From Aureobasidium sp. EXF-3400 (taxonomy: Eukaryota > Ascomycota > Dothideomycetes > Dothideales > Saccotheciaceae): a DNA stretch of 64,000 nucleotides. How positions within the stretch are numbered: the first letter of the stretch is position 1; each line of letters starts with the position of its first letter. Position numbers and translations under genes: made by a program. The notes under the pieces are model-generated. The model was not told the origin of the DNA and searched no databases. It worked only from the letters and a program-made list of their open reading frames with translations. Of this stretch, positions 1 through 10,311 are shown in pieces. The DNA is taken from NCBI GenBank assembly GCA_024195585.1, contig SWBL01000027.1:62001-126000 (forward strand), read 5' to 3'.

Positions 1-91
1 TCTTTGCTTTGAAGCCCTCTACACCGGTTTTCTTTGGTGCTTTGGGCATCTTGGGAGTGGGTTCGCTGGCGTTGAACTTTACTGATGGCAT
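1..91 (-). CDS. 5' end of an unidentified gene, cut by the window edge
   Basis: An ATG on the minus strand at 91 opens a frame that runs off the left edge after 30 codons. The peptide is rich in Lys and Pro (it contains SEPTPKMPKAPKKTG), so this looks like a disordered basic N-terminus. I do not recognise the family. The reading could also be an internal exon. Confidence 0.35.
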   Translation of the reverse strand, partial: MPSVKFNASEPTPKMPKAPKKTGVEGFKAK

Positions 92-1395
92 GGCTCGGAG
101 GAGGTTGGGACAGGGGTTAGTTGTTGTAGCTGTTAGATGAAGGCCAGTCAGTTCGTGGGTGGATTGTGGCAGGCTCGAAGGCTGATTGGTATTATGATTT
201 TGAAGTTGTGTCTTTTGTTTGTGGTACTGGTTCAGGTGAGAGAGGCCATATGAAGCCAATACTGGATGCTATATACCTTTCTATCTCTCAAAATTGTTCA
301 TCGTTTCTAGCACTGCCAGAGTGTGTTGGTGCCGAGAAAAAATAACGGAGAGTAGAATCCATTGTTACACTGCAAGTAAGACATCTTCTTTGTTCATCCC
401 GTAACTACCATAGAAGATATTGCTTTATTTTCGAAATCTCTGTCATGGCCATTGTTTAGTTTCGAACTGTCTCAGGCAGTGTTGGCCATCTTTAGCAGTT
501 GCATTGTTCTATTGTCGACATGTTCTATCTTCGAGATAAGACTCGAGTTCAAGGAAAACATTAAAACATACAGGGTCACCAGACCAAACAAATATGGTAC
601 AAGACAGCCTTTTCTCGAGTCCTCTCAGCATCCCAGAACAATCGAGAGAACAACTAAGTACCAAGTTTACCAACACACACGAACCATTGTATACCATCGA
701 TCCAAAAATCACTTACACCCTGACTACCCACCTCAACTTAGCTCTGTTAAAATGTGGCCCTGGCAGAGACAAGCAACAAATGACACACGCCGCCGCAACG
801 CACAACCGTTTGGTAGCAATCCTGGCCAACTTTCCAGCACACAAGCACAACAACTAACAGACACCGGCTTTCAAGGGCTAAGAACTCTTGACTAGAACCA
901 TGAAGAGATGAGAAAGAGGACTGTGGACAGAGACGCTTTGGCTGGTCTGAGCAATATGTTTGATGGGTTGAACATCAAAAAGTAGGGCCGAAGAGGAAAG
1001 AGGAAACATGGAAGAATGAGATATGGAGGAGATGTGGGTGGTGCAATTCGGATGAGTGCGATTGATGCTGCTGCTGATGTTGTGACGGATCTGCTTGCGT
1101 TCTGGAAACGAAAAGACATGAATGGGTTGAATATTTCTCAGAAGCTTTGTATTCTGAGCTTCAGTAACGAGAGTTTGTTGTGCTTGCTCGATCGATGTGT
1201 TTGGTTCTGTCTTTTGACCCCAGATTGCTTGAATTGCTGGTTTGATGCTCATTACTGCTTTGTCGATGGAATACCAAAATCGTCCATAGATTCGTGTCTC
1301 ACACATTTCTGTTTGTTCTTTTGTCTTGAAAGCGTTTCACAACACTGAGAATTGCCAACACACCTGCAGTACGAAGAAATGATGGCTAGGAAAGG
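92..1395. other. Intergenic stretch with no supported gene
   Basis: Several open frames of 75-147 codons overlap on both strands between 450 and 1350. They conflict with each other, show no recognisable motif and have biased low-complexity composition. I treat the stretch as noncoding. Confidence 0.5.
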
Positions 1396-1403
1396 TTATA
1401 TAA
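1396..1403 (+). promoter_or_regulatory. TATA box for the small gene at 1563
   Basis: TTATATAA lies 160 bases before the ATG at 1563 and is followed by a C- and T-rich leader ending in a CAAG-type context, as is common in fungal 5' untranslated regions. Confidence 0.45.
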
Positions 1404-1562
1404 CGCCTACTGCCCCATCACTACTTTTCCCTCCCAAACAGAACGCAGCCCAAACCACAACTATCACCAGGTCCACAAACTTCAACACCGAAGTCTGCAC
1501 TACTCTGCATACCTCAACCCTCCTATCTACATCATCCAAGACTCTTACACTCAAGACACAAT

Positions 1563-1748
1563 ATGCCTTCAAAGAAACACAATCCTAACAACTGCAAGTG
1601 GACCGATCCAGAGCGCTGGGAAGAAATTAAGAAGACCAATCCCAAGCAGATAGGCGACGGTCTCTGTGATCTCGAAAGATCATTCAAAGCATTCACCATC
1701 AGCATGATCAAGCAGACTGAAATGATGAAGGACTACCGCTGGAAGTAA
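1563..1748 (+). CDS. Small hypothetical protein, 61 aa
   Basis: A short intronless frame of 61 codons starts at an ATG preceded by a good fungal leader and a TATA box. The product is hydrophilic and basic, with a WTDPERWEEIKK stretch near the N-terminus and several Lys and Met near the end. It has no signal peptide and no membrane segment. It ends about 100 bases before the convergent Nop8-like gene. I do not recognise the family. Being so short it could be chance, but promoter, leader and codon use favour a real gene. Confidence 0.5.
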   Translation: MPSKKHNPNNCKWTDPERWEEIKKTNPKQIGDGLCDLERSFKAFTISMIKQTEMMKDYRWK

Positions 1749-1853
1749 AAACGGTGTCATTCCTTGCAGCAGAGAAGAACAATGGAGAGAGAAGCAGAGA
1801 GAAGATATCGTTGAAATCTTGATATGTTCGATATCGACAAAACATCATTAGCT

Positions 1854-3560
1854 TTACACAACCCTTCTACTAATCCTCCTATTCTCCCTCTGTCTCTTAA
1901 CCTTCATAACATCCCTCCTTCTCTTCTTCCACGCTCTATTACTATCACCTCTATTCTCCCAAAACCACTTTGCAAATTCTGTTTCTTCTTCTCCTTCTGC
2001 TTTCTCCTTGACACCCAGCGGTTCATAGTTAGCATTCTGGTATTCTTCTTCCTCTGCATCGTAGTTTTCCTCAATATCATCATCGGCAAATTGGTTTGCA
2101 AACGAAAAAGAGAATTTGCGGCCGATGGCGGCGGTGTCGGGGGTGGGTGCTGCAGAGCGGATGTTGCGGGTGCGGGTGAAGGGCGTGGAGGGGTAGGCGG
2201 GGTCAACGTCTTCCATGTTTTCGTCGATGTCGTCGGTGATGCCGAAGGAGAAGGAGGTGTTGATGGGAGCGGGGCGGGGTGTGGTGTCTGAAGGGGCCTT
2301 TTTCTTGAAAAGGGCTTCTAAGGGGTGGACTTCGCGGGGTGGTGTGGTTGGTTTGGGGGATGTTGCCATTGGTGAGGGTGATTTTTGGGGTGTTGTGGCT
2401 TTCTCTGGAGCAGCTTCTACTTCATCGTCGTCAGAGGAGTCTGAGTCTGAATCTGAGGAGTCCGGTGTTGAGTCTGCTTCAGGCTCGTTTTGTTGCTCTG
2501 TTGGCGCCGGAGCAGCGATCTCTTCAGCACCTTCCTTGATCTCTTCTGCAATTTCTTCCTTCTCGGCTTCTTTCTCTTCCTCTGCTTCTTCATCTTCGTC
2601 ATCATCACTGTCATCAGTCATGTCTTCATCGCTCTCGGAAGATACATCCGAGCTTTCGTCACTGGACGAATCGTAACCAAGAGCCTTGGCACCAGCAGTG
2701 ATATCCTTGTGCATAGCAGGTTCCTTGGGAGCAGCAGGCTTGATCTTGATCTCAACAGGCGTGTCTGTCATCTTTGCGATCCTGTCCTCTCGTTTCGGCT
2801 TGACCTGAACCTCCTCGACAACATTTCCATCCGCATCGACCCAACCCTTGCCAGGTACGAAATCAGCAGTTGCAGAAGTCTTGCTCGAGACGGTTGACTT
2901 CAAGAAGGAGGGTACGGGTTTGTTCTTTTCAAACTCGTGGATGACGGTGATGTTCTTTGGTTGCTTGGTCTTCTTGTTCTTCTTATCTTTGCCTTCTGCT
3001 TTTTGAGCCATCATGACGGCTTCGGGTAGTTTTTGCTTGAAGAGGACTTCCGGCTTAGACGAGTACTTTGACTTTTCCCTCTTTGGCGTCTTGTCTTTCT
3101 TGTCACTGCTGGATTTGAGCGATTTGTCCTTTTTGTCCTTGTGTTTTCCAGGCTCTTCTGTCCATCCGCGCTTTACTTGTCTCTGATCAGGCAGCTCGAA
3201 ACCAGCAATCTCTTTATCCTTTTTCTTGGTCGATTTTTCCTTTTTGGCCTTTTTGCGCGGTTGCTTTTCTGCTTCTTCGTTGGCATCGTCGTCTTTGTCG
3301 CGGCGTCTCCTCTTTTCGGGCTTTGCTTCTTGAATAGCCATCTTTTGACCTCGCAGTGTTGCACCGTTGAGCTTCTTGCGCAACTTGTCGGCGTCGGCTC
3401 TGGGCAGTTCTACAAAGCCAAAGCCACGTTCGGGAAAAGTTTGCACGGTGTGGTAGGAAATGTTTGTGGCGTTTGGTTGGACGGATGCGGGAATGATATT
3501 CGAATAGAGAGTTGCGTTGAAGGGGGTGATGTGTAGGCGCACGCGATCGCTTTCTGCCAT
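1854..3560 (-). CDS. Nucleolar RRM protein, Nop8/NOL8-like, 568 aa
   Basis: A single uninterrupted frame. Residues about 6-82 form an RRM (VRLHITPF as RNP2-like strand, GFGFVEL as RNP1). It is followed by long Lys/Glu-rich and Ser/Asp-rich low-complexity stretches typical of nucleolar ribosome-assembly proteins. The C-terminus has a basic tail with the FAKWFWENRGD segment. This order (N-terminal RRM, charged middle, conserved aromatic and basic end) matches yeast Nop8 and its filamentous-fungal relatives, which act in pre-60S assembly in the nucleolus. The start is the first ATG (MAESDRVRLHI). The gene is divergent from the membrane protein at 3743, with 182 bases between starts. Assignment to Nop8 is by domain layout, not by search. 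Confidence 0.75.
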   Translation of the reverse strand: MAESDRVRLHITPFNATLYSNIIPASVQPNATNISYHTVQTFPERGFGFVELPRADADKLRKKLNGATLRGQKMAIQEAKPEKRRRRDKDDDANEEAEKQPRKKAKKEKSTKKKDKEIAGFELPDQRQVKRGWTEEPGKHKDKKDKSLKSSSDKKDKTPKREKSKYSSKPEVLFKQKLPEAVMMAQKAEGKDKKNKKTKQPKNITVIHEFEKNKPVPSFLKSTVSSKTSATADFVPGKGWVDADGNVVEEVQVKPKREDRIAKMTDTPVEIKIKPAAPKEPAMHKDITAGAKALGYDSSSDESSDVSSESDEDMTDDSDDDEDEEAEEEKEAEKEEIAEEIKEGAEEIAAPAPTEQQNEPEADSTPDSSDSDSDSSDDDEVEAAPEKATTPQKSPSPMATSPKPTTPPREVHPLEALFKKKAPSDTTPRPAPINTSFSFGITDDIDENMEDVDPAYPSTPFTRTRNIRSAAPTPDTAAIGRKFSFSFANQFADDDIEENYDAEEEEYQNANYEPLGVKEKAEGEEETEFAKWFWENRGDSNRAWKKRRRDVMKVKRQRENRRISRRVV

Positions 3561-3742
3561 GGTGAGATAGCAGCGGTCAGTGATTGGGAAAATTATTTGG
3601 GCGCGTCTCTCTCTTTGCTGAATTCACATGCGACGGCCCCGCGTTTCGTGCTTGGCAGGTCTCGTGAGACTCGCATTCATCTGGCCATTGATTGACCATC
3701 AAATAAAGCTCATCTTGACAAAGAAGAGACACAAAGATCATC

Positions 3743-4249
3743 ATGAAGCAACGATTACAATTTCTCTTCTTGTGGCTGGCTTTGATAGCTCCAGCGTTGT
3801 GTGCTTGTGGGTATTGCCTTCTCACCAGCCAAATCTCATGCTCACACTCCCTCCTTAGCCGCAACATCTTTCTGCAAATGCACATGCTTCAGCAACAGCA
3901 CCATCATTCCCTTGACAGATCTACCCGGTGAAAGCACAGCCAAGAAAGCAACTTGCAACGATTGCAACAGACAATTCTGTCTGTCGTATAATCTGCCGAT
4001 ATGCAAGGATGCCAAGGACGCCGATGTCTTTACTACCTGCTTCCAAAGAGACTCGACCAAAGATCAGATGATTGTCTATACTTTCATCCTTGTGACTTGT
4101 GGTTTGCTGATATGGGCTGCTGTGAAACCATATGCCGAAACCTATCTTGAGGTTTGTGACTTGCCTGAACCTCTGTATACTCTACTGACCAATGTCAGAA
4201 ATTCCGAAATCGACATAGCTACAACCCTGTAGCGCAGAACGGCAATTGA
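3743..4249 (+). CDS. Cysteine-rich type I membrane protein, 135 aa
   Basis: Three exons are inferred: 3743-3806, 3859-4151, 4199-4249. Intron 1 (GTGGGT...TAG, 52 nt) and intron 2 (GTTTGT...CAG, 47 nt, branch CTGAC) both keep the frame. Residues 1-21 are a clear signal peptide (MKQRLQFLFLWLALIAPALC). The extracellular part has clustered Cys (CKCTC, CNDC and others) and an NST glycosylation site. A single membrane span lies near residues 92-110, followed by a short cytoplasmic tail. The layout suggests a small secretory-pathway or plasma-membrane protein held by disulphides. I recognise the type as a conserved fungal protein but no function. Without the second splice the tail would be different and less polar. 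Confidence 0.7.
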
Positions 4250-4350
4250 TATGTTTCAAGGAGAGACGAAAGGCTTTTTGGCATGATACCCCGGAACTGT
4301 ACAAGTGGTTTTTAATATTGTTACAAGCAATTGAATGCGACCGACCCAAA

Positions 4351-5279
4351 TCATGACCTCCTCAACAACCAGTTTGTCCAACTCTTTGACTTTTCTTGCA
4401 CTGCCAATACTGAAGCAGCTGCTTCCCTGTCCAACGGACCTCCAATCACAGCCTCTGAACCAACAGTTTTCGGCTTCTGCCACTTGTGCTCCTCAACCTT
4501 GTCTTCCACTGCCTTGACAATACCCAAATCCTTGACCTTCTCTTTTGCAGCCGCCGCTGTTTCCTTGAGCTCTGATGCAGCATCCGAAGCAGCAGCTCTT
4601 GCAGCAGCGCCCAAGTTACCTCCCTGCGGTTCCTCCTTTGGTGCTGACGAAAAGACGCGGCTGATGAGACCGGGCTGTTTCTTTTGAAGTTCGGCAGCCT
4701 CAAGTTTGGTGCGTTCTTGGTTGAGAAGGAGGACTTGGTCTTCGTCGGCGATGCCTTGGTTGAAAGCGACACGAGCTTCGTCGATCTTGACTTTGTGCTT
4801 AGCTTGTTGATCGGCGAGCCATTCGTTGCGCTTCTTGCGGTTGTGCATGAGCATGTCTCCGATGGCGAAAGATGCTGTAACTCCACAGACGACTGTTGAT
4901 ACCAATGTCAGTGTTTCGTTCATCATTCTCAGATCTTCTTTTGTGCTCTGCTGTCGCCTCCATCCACTGTGGCATATGGAACTCGGAATCGTGGGTAGCG
5001 CATACCGGTCAAGCCTATCAACGAATAGGCGGTCACTCTGTGTGCTCTGTCTGCCCATTTTCTTCCGACTCTAACAACGGCATCGAAGTTTGATTCCTTG
5101 CCCGTTCGTGCTCTGGCAGCTGCGGCTCTTAATCTTGCAATCTTTTGCTGAGGAGTTTCTCCGGAAGGTGCGGCATGGCCCATATGTACCGGGGCAGGAG
5201 TGAACTGGCCCTGAGGTTTGGCGCTGGCATATGGTGTGGTTGCTGTGAAGCGGGTGGCATCTTTGGCTGATCGAGCCAT
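4351..5279 (-). CDS. COX14-domain cytochrome c oxidase assembly protein, 271 aa
   Basis: Two exons: 5279-5006 and 4892-4351, with a 113-nt intron (GTATGC...CAG, branch CTGAC). The N-terminus MARSAKDATRFTATTPYA, the segment ETPQQKIARLRAAAARAR and the single membrane span near residues 82-103 match the ascomycete cytochrome-oxidase-c-assembly (COX14) family. Members are small inner-mitochondrial-membrane proteins that help mature Cox1. The region after the span is Lys/Glu/Ala-rich and probably forms coiled coils facing one compartment. Splicing joins the two halves of the membrane span, which supports the intron. Its start faces the DUF2458 gene across a 363-base shared promoter. Confidence 0.8.
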
Positions 5280-5642
5280 CTTTTGAGAGGTGTGTTGAGG
5301 TTTGCGTGTATGTCAAGATGTGTCCAGTATAGAGTTCGATATCCAGATAGACGGGGTACAGTCGTTGAGGATATGGAGCTTGATGCAAGCAATTGTTGTC
5401 GGGTTTGTTGCAGCAACGGGCCAAAACTTCAATGATGTCGAGAAACCGCAACTTCTTGCATGATCAATGCCTTTTCTTGGCGCGTCCTTCGGTTCGTGTC
5501 TTCCGTGCGTGTGCTCGAACCCTAACGCTAGCCTTTTTGGTCAGCATTGCTCTTTCCCGCCTTGCTACCTACTCTGAAGAACGATCAACTATTGATATAA
5601 CACACTACACTACGGGATTTTATCAGAGAGGAGGTCATAGAC

Positions 5643-6719
5643 ATGGCGGATTCTACAGTCCCTCCTGATCTCGCTTCCATCCTTGCAACCCTCGCACAAT
5701 TCGCACCACAACAACAACAAGATCAACAACAAACTCCACCACCTTCAGCCACAACTCCAACCATTACAGATCCCAGACTTCAAAGACGTCAACAATCCCA
5801 AGCTCTTCAACCAACACCACAATCCTGGAATCATATACAAAATCAGCCCCAGCAGAATGAGTCTCAATCCTCAAGTTCCTATAATCCTCAAGCTGCAGTT
5901 TTTCAACCAGTAAATCCCCAAGGACGAGCACCTTCTCAGCAACCAAGGACACCAGCTCCTCAGCAGCTTGAACAGACTATCATTGATCCTGCGACTATCA
6001 CCGAGTGGTCTGCTGGTTTGAGATGCGTAACCAAGATCGCTGCTCAGAATCCAACGTTTGCGGAAAAGATTCGTGGTGTAAGTTGTGAATCAATCAATTT
6101 CTGCACAAAAGACTAATCGTGGTTGAAGTTGATTAACGATCAGAGACGAAATGAGATGCAATGGTATACCTTGATTGAACATGTGTAGAAGATTGAGCTA
6201 ACAAAGCGATTAGGTATTCGAGTAGACAAGCACTCAAACAGATGCAAGCAAAAAGATCCACTTCGACCAACGAGTTGCAAAACATCTTGTGAGTGCTCCT
6301 GTTTCTCATCTCTCTGTCTAGAACCATCACTATCTCGGCAGTTTCCTGATTCAACTTTTGCTTCCTCAACTCACACTTTATGTCCTAGCAAAACAATCGG
6401 CAGCACAAACACACCCACAACCCCTCAAACCCCCGAAGAAAAAGCCGCAGAACTCGCTGCTTTTGATCAAAAGCTCTACAAAGCACAACTCGACATGAAT
6501 GAGAGCATGTCTCAGGTGCTCAAGCATTTAGGTGTTCCTTTCTTTGGTACTCATGCTGCGTTGATCTTGCCTGATCATGATGGCAACGATGGTGAGGAGG
6601 GTAAGGTAGTGGATGTACAGGGAGATAGACCAAAGTGGTCGCCGAGAGTCACAGGTAAAGAATTGATGGAGTTGAAGAGGAGGATGGTCGGGCATCTGGA
6701 GGATATGTACAAGAACTAA
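5643..6719 (+). CDS. DUF2458 family protein, 291 aa
   Basis: Four exons: 5643-6077, 6129-6163, 6214-6288, 6389-6719. All junctions keep frame (donors GTAAGT, GTATAC, GTGAGT). The first 110 residues are Gln/Pro/Ser-rich and disordered. Then DPATITEWSAGLRCVTK starts the conserved part, and the spliced middle reads through NEMQWYSSRQALKQMQ, the hallmark pattern of DUF2458 (hydrophobic-W-x-x-R-x-x-L). The C-terminal half carries a helical segment with HLGVPFFG. DUF2458 is a fungal family of unknown function. It ends 87 bases from the convergent GNAT gene. Confidence 0.75.
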
Positions 6720-6806
6720 TGTGTGAGTGTTTGTGGAAGGAGAGTGAAAGACAAGTTGCTAAAGCAGAAGACAGTATGTTAGAATCGCTATCAAGAAGCA
6801 GCAATG

Positions 6807-7584
6807 CTACACCACTTCAAGCGTTGCTACCTCTTTCTCAAGAAAAGACGTAACGTGAGGAGTCCTCCCTCCCCATTTCCCAACATCCAAAACTACGGTG
6901 CGCAAATTGGTAAACCCAAGTTTCTCATAAAACAGCGTACTTCCCGGATCCGTCGATGTCATGACAAAAATCTTCAAACCCAGTTTCCGCGCCTCTGCCT
7001 CTCCACTTGCCAGCAAAAGACTCGCTCCGCCTTTCCTCTGATGCTCAGGATGGCACACCATATAATCTAGAACTTTTGGCATGTTCAATCAAGTCTTTTG
7101 CAACATTTGATGTAAAAAAAAAACACATACCCAAGTAAGGACCCCCACTTTCCACAAGTTCATTATACACTTTCCCAAGTTTTGGACCAACAAAATCTCC
7201 CATCTCGTAGTTGAAAATCTTGCGTTTTCCATTTACTTGTGTTGTATCAAAACTCGCCTTGAAAGCGTTTTGTTGCGTCCCTGTGGGAGCAGGGATCTGT
7301 GCATCCAACCAAACACTTTTTGAGATTTCGGTTTCTGGGAGTTCCCAACGCGCATAGCCGACTATTTTGCCTGTTGGGGTGTGGATTATTTTCTGATGGC
7401 GGAGGAAGTTGCGATTGTTGGTCAGGTTTTGGGGCATTCGGAGAGTGGTGTCTGTTATCAGGTCTTGGGTTGGGGTGTTGGAGAGGAGGAGGGTATAGTG
7501 TGGTGATTGGGACATGGCGAGCATCATTGTTTCTGCGAGACCAGGTGCGTCTACATAAGTCACAGGCTCGAGTTTGTACGCCAT
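6807..7584 (-). CDS. GNAT family N-acetyltransferase, 237 aa
   Basis: Two exons: 7584-7131 and 7066-6807, with a 64-nt intron (GTATGT...TAG). The N-terminal part (YKLEPVTYVDAPGLAE) is the usual fungal GNAT start. After splicing the core reads DYMVCHPEHQRKGGASLLL, giving the acetyl-CoA pyrophosphate-binding motif Q-R-K-G-G-A. It is followed by the beta-bulge region FVMTSTDPGSTLFYEKLGF typical of motif B. Such proteins move acetyl from acetyl-CoA to small amines or peptides; the substrate is not predictable here. It faces a second acetyltransferase gene at 8018. Confidence 0.85.
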
Positions 7585-8017
7585 AGTGAGTGAGGAATGA
7601 GGTATGGAACAAAAGAGCTCAGATCTCGCCTAAATAGCGAAAGTTCGCTTCTGTGGTCAAGAAGGATTGATATGGGAAAGTGAAGCTGCTGCTCCGATAC
7701 GTGCTCGCTCTGTGATTCGCCAAACCAATTTGTATAATCGTGATTGCTGCCTGATTTATGAGTCGAACTCCACCTTTTGAATAGAGTTTGATCCTGCAGC
7801 TACTGCAGTACATATATTGCCCAAAGCCCGCTTCTTTTTGGCGTCTTTTTCTTCTTCGCTCTGTCTCACTGGGAACCTTGCCTTGCCTTTCGCATCGCCC
7901 AAATTCAAGGTCCTCGAAAACGAACAGAGAATTTATCTGGAGACGTGCCTCGCAACGGCACTCTCGAGTCTAGTGCTTTCGGTTGATGAAATTGTGTCCC
8001 CGACGACGAGATAAATC
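7585..8017. other. Intergenic region shared by two divergent acetyltransferase genes
   Basis: 433 bases between two start codons pointing away from each other. I see no clear TATA box; pyrimidine-rich leaders precede both ATGs. Short open frames here have no recognisable content. Confidence 0.5.
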
Positions 8018-8608
8018 ATGGCGACAAATAAAGAGAGAAACCCCCTCCGATCCACACGACTTGTATACCGCGCCGCCGAATCTCCAGAAGACGATCAATT
8101 TTTTCTATCGCTCAGCAAAGACATAAACGCCTACATGAACTCCAACATCACGAACGCAATAATACCAAGCAGCAAAGATGCCAAAAACTATCAAGAACAC
8201 GTAATGAACAAATGTCTTTTGGGTGTGGTGATCTGCTTACGTTCTGCGACCATAACCAATGAAACTACATCGAAACCCATCGGAGCCATCCATCTCTCCA
8301 AACTCCCAGAAAACCAAACCCATCATCGTAGTACCGAGATCGGAATTGAGATATTGCAAGAATATCAAGGGAAAGGGTATGGAAGTGAAGCCATTCAATG
8401 GATTGTGGATTGGGCTTTTGAGAGGCTCGGGCTGCATCGAGTGCAAGTTCGAGCGTTTGGGTGGAATGCAAGGGCGATTGAGTTATACAAGAGGTTGGGA
8501 TTCAAGGAGGAAGGGAGATGGAGAGAGGCTCTGTGGCATGAGGGGAAATGGTGGGATGATGTGCAGTTGAGTATTCTTGAGGATGAATGGAAGCGCAGTG
8601 GGCGGTGA
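8018..8608 (+). CDS. GNAT family N-acetyltransferase, RimJ/RimL-like, 196 aa
   Basis: An intronless frame. The order of motifs is that of the Acetyltransf_3 group: start region RSTRLVYRAAESPEDDQFF, then IGIEILQEYQGKGYGSEAI with the acetyl-CoA signature Q-G-K-G-Y-G, then VQVRAFGWNARAIELYKRLG and FKEEGRWREALWHEGKWWD at the end. The Asn-Ala-Arg-Ala segment and GF-EEGR tail are typical of proteins that acetylate N-termini or small amines. Length matches the family. It is unrelated in detail to the neighbouring acetyltransferase at 6807-7584, so the pair is not a recent duplication. Confidence 0.9.
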   Translation: MATNKERNPLRSTRLVYRAAESPEDDQFFLSLSKDINAYMNSNITNAIIPSSKDAKNYQEHVMNKCLLGVVICLRSATITNETTSKPIGAIHLSKLPENQTHHRSTEIGIEILQEYQGKGYGSEAIQWIVDWAFERLGLHRVQVRAFGWNARAIELYKRLGFKEEGRWREALWHEGKWWDDVQLSILEDEWKRSGR

Positions 8609-9254
8609 CAGCATGTTGACAGTGTCAATTTTGCTTGTGCTTGTGATCGCACTCACCACAATCTCATCAGAGTCGTTTTTGAGACGTGATTTGCTACGAG
8701 TAGTGCCCTATTGCGGCTTGTATCGTCTCCGACGTCCAACCCTCGGAACTTCTTTGTCTCCCTTCGCTTGGGGCATCTTGAAGCGGACTCTCGCAGACCA
8801 CATCCACTTTCCTTTGTCAAACGTCTCAATTCCATTTTGAATCCTTTCTTTGTTCTGTGGCGAAGCTGACCGTTTTTCCTATCATGCAAAGACCGGAAAT
8901 GGTCTACATTGACCAAAGACTGAACTATTTCATAGAAAGCCTCGAAGGATGGATTGACAGAACTTGCACTCCTTTTGTTCCTTTCCCAGGACGACCATCT
9001 CCTCTTTTTTGAGCCTTACCTTGTGCGTTCTCTGAAAGGTTGGTAGCAAGCCTTCATTCGCTAAACTTGTATTTCGCGTCTCGCAATATTCGAAAGGATC
9101 ACTAAATCACATACCGACTTGGTCTGGTTAGCAATCCTCGACCCAAGCATAACGCTCCAGGACCAGCCAAATCGTTCCAAGAGCAAGGATTATAGGAAGA
9201 TCAGAACGTACGACTGCTCAAACACTCCGAAACCCGAGACGCAAGCAAGAAAAA
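8609..9254. other. Intergenic stretch, nothing recognised
   Basis: Short frames on both strands overlap without motifs. An A-rich leader precedes the ATG at 9255. Confidence 0.5.
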
Positions 9255-9845
9255 ATGGACACACTAGCAAAAGAAACAATGGGCCTCCCAATTTTCATCT
9301 GTGCCTCTAATCACCAAATCATCTCTTCTGGAAACACCACGTCAACCTCTTCCACCTCTTCTGCCTTGAGGTCCTCGAACGCAGACTCAGCAGGTGCACC
9401 ATTATCACCGACCTCTCCAACAAGCTCAACACAATACTCTCCTACAACATCCTTTTTCGCAACCGCCACAGCAACAAGGTCTCCAGTTTCCGTAACTTTT
9501 CCTTCAGCGCTCCCCACCCCACAAACAAGCGCCAACACCACCAGAGACGCGAGAAGAAACACGTACACACCTCCCACCTTCTCTCCCTCCAATCGTCGCG
9601 AAAGCCTCTTGTCTACCCATCGCCTGTCAGCAGCCTTTGATTTCGCATCTGCTTTTGCTTCAGAAGTGTTGAGTAAAGCTGCTGATCAGGTATTTGAAAA
9701 CGAGGAGACGAGGACAGAAGCAGGTATGCTCTGGAACGAAGACCTGGAAGCTGGGGAACGCCAGAGGGAGAAGGAGAGAAAGGAGAAGGGAGGCAGGTAT
9801 AGTAGGTTTGGCGAGGAGGGGGCGTTTGAGAATTGGTTGGATTGA
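9255..9845 (+). CDS. Hypothetical Ser/Thr-rich protein, 196 aa
   Basis: An intronless frame. Residues about 25-120 are very rich in Ser, Thr, Pro and Ala and are probably disordered. The C-terminal third is more ordered: RLSAAFDFASAFASEVLSKA looks like an amphipathic helix, followed by a Glu/Arg-rich helix and the ending EEGAFENWLD. There is no signal peptide or membrane span. I do not recognise a family; the conserved-looking C-terminus suggests a small fungal-specific protein. Confidence 0.6.
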   Translation: MDTLAKETMGLPIFICASNHQIISSGNTTSTSSTSSALRSSNADSAGAPLSPTSPTSSTQYSPTTSFFATATATRSPVSVTFPSALPTPQTSANTTRDARRNTYTPPTFSPSNRRESLLSTHRLSAAFDFASAFASEVLSKAADQVFENEETRTEAGMLWNEDLEAGERQREKERKEKGGRYSRFGEEGAFENWLD

Positions 9846-10311
9846 GAAGGTCGAGGTGGAGAGGAGAGGAAAGGAGGAGGTTATGAATACTTGAGAAAGG
9901 GCAAGGGCAGAGGGAGGTATGATCTGAAGAGATCGAGATGGAATAGTGTGATTAATGTGGCAGTGCGGTAGATCAGTTCTGGCAATCTTGGTTGTGTAAA
10001 ATCAGTCAGTGACTGTATGGTTGACTTGCCTCGTTACATGCTTACGCCTTTGCATTCGTTGTCGATAGACTCCATAACACTCTAGCTTGCCCCGAAACCT
10101 GAATCTCGAAATGCGACTAATGCCTGACTTTTGCAGATCCATCACATCTCATCTCTGCCTCGACCCTAGATAATCGAAGTCCTCAAGAGATTGATGTGTT
10201 TCCGTATATTTAGTTGTCCTTCCAGGTTCTGGGACTGGTATCGAAGAAATCCATTGACAATATAATACACACCTCCAAGCTTCTTTTTTGTACAAAGTCC
10301 TTCAACTACAT
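9846..10311. other. Intergenic stretch, nothing recognised
   Basis: The 3' flanks of two convergent genes (9255-9845 and mL54). No frame or repeat of note. Confidence 0.5.

Noticed and set aside
452..1348. Open frames of 75-147 codons on both strands
   Set aside because: They overlap and conflict, lack motifs and have odd composition; none has a convincing start context.
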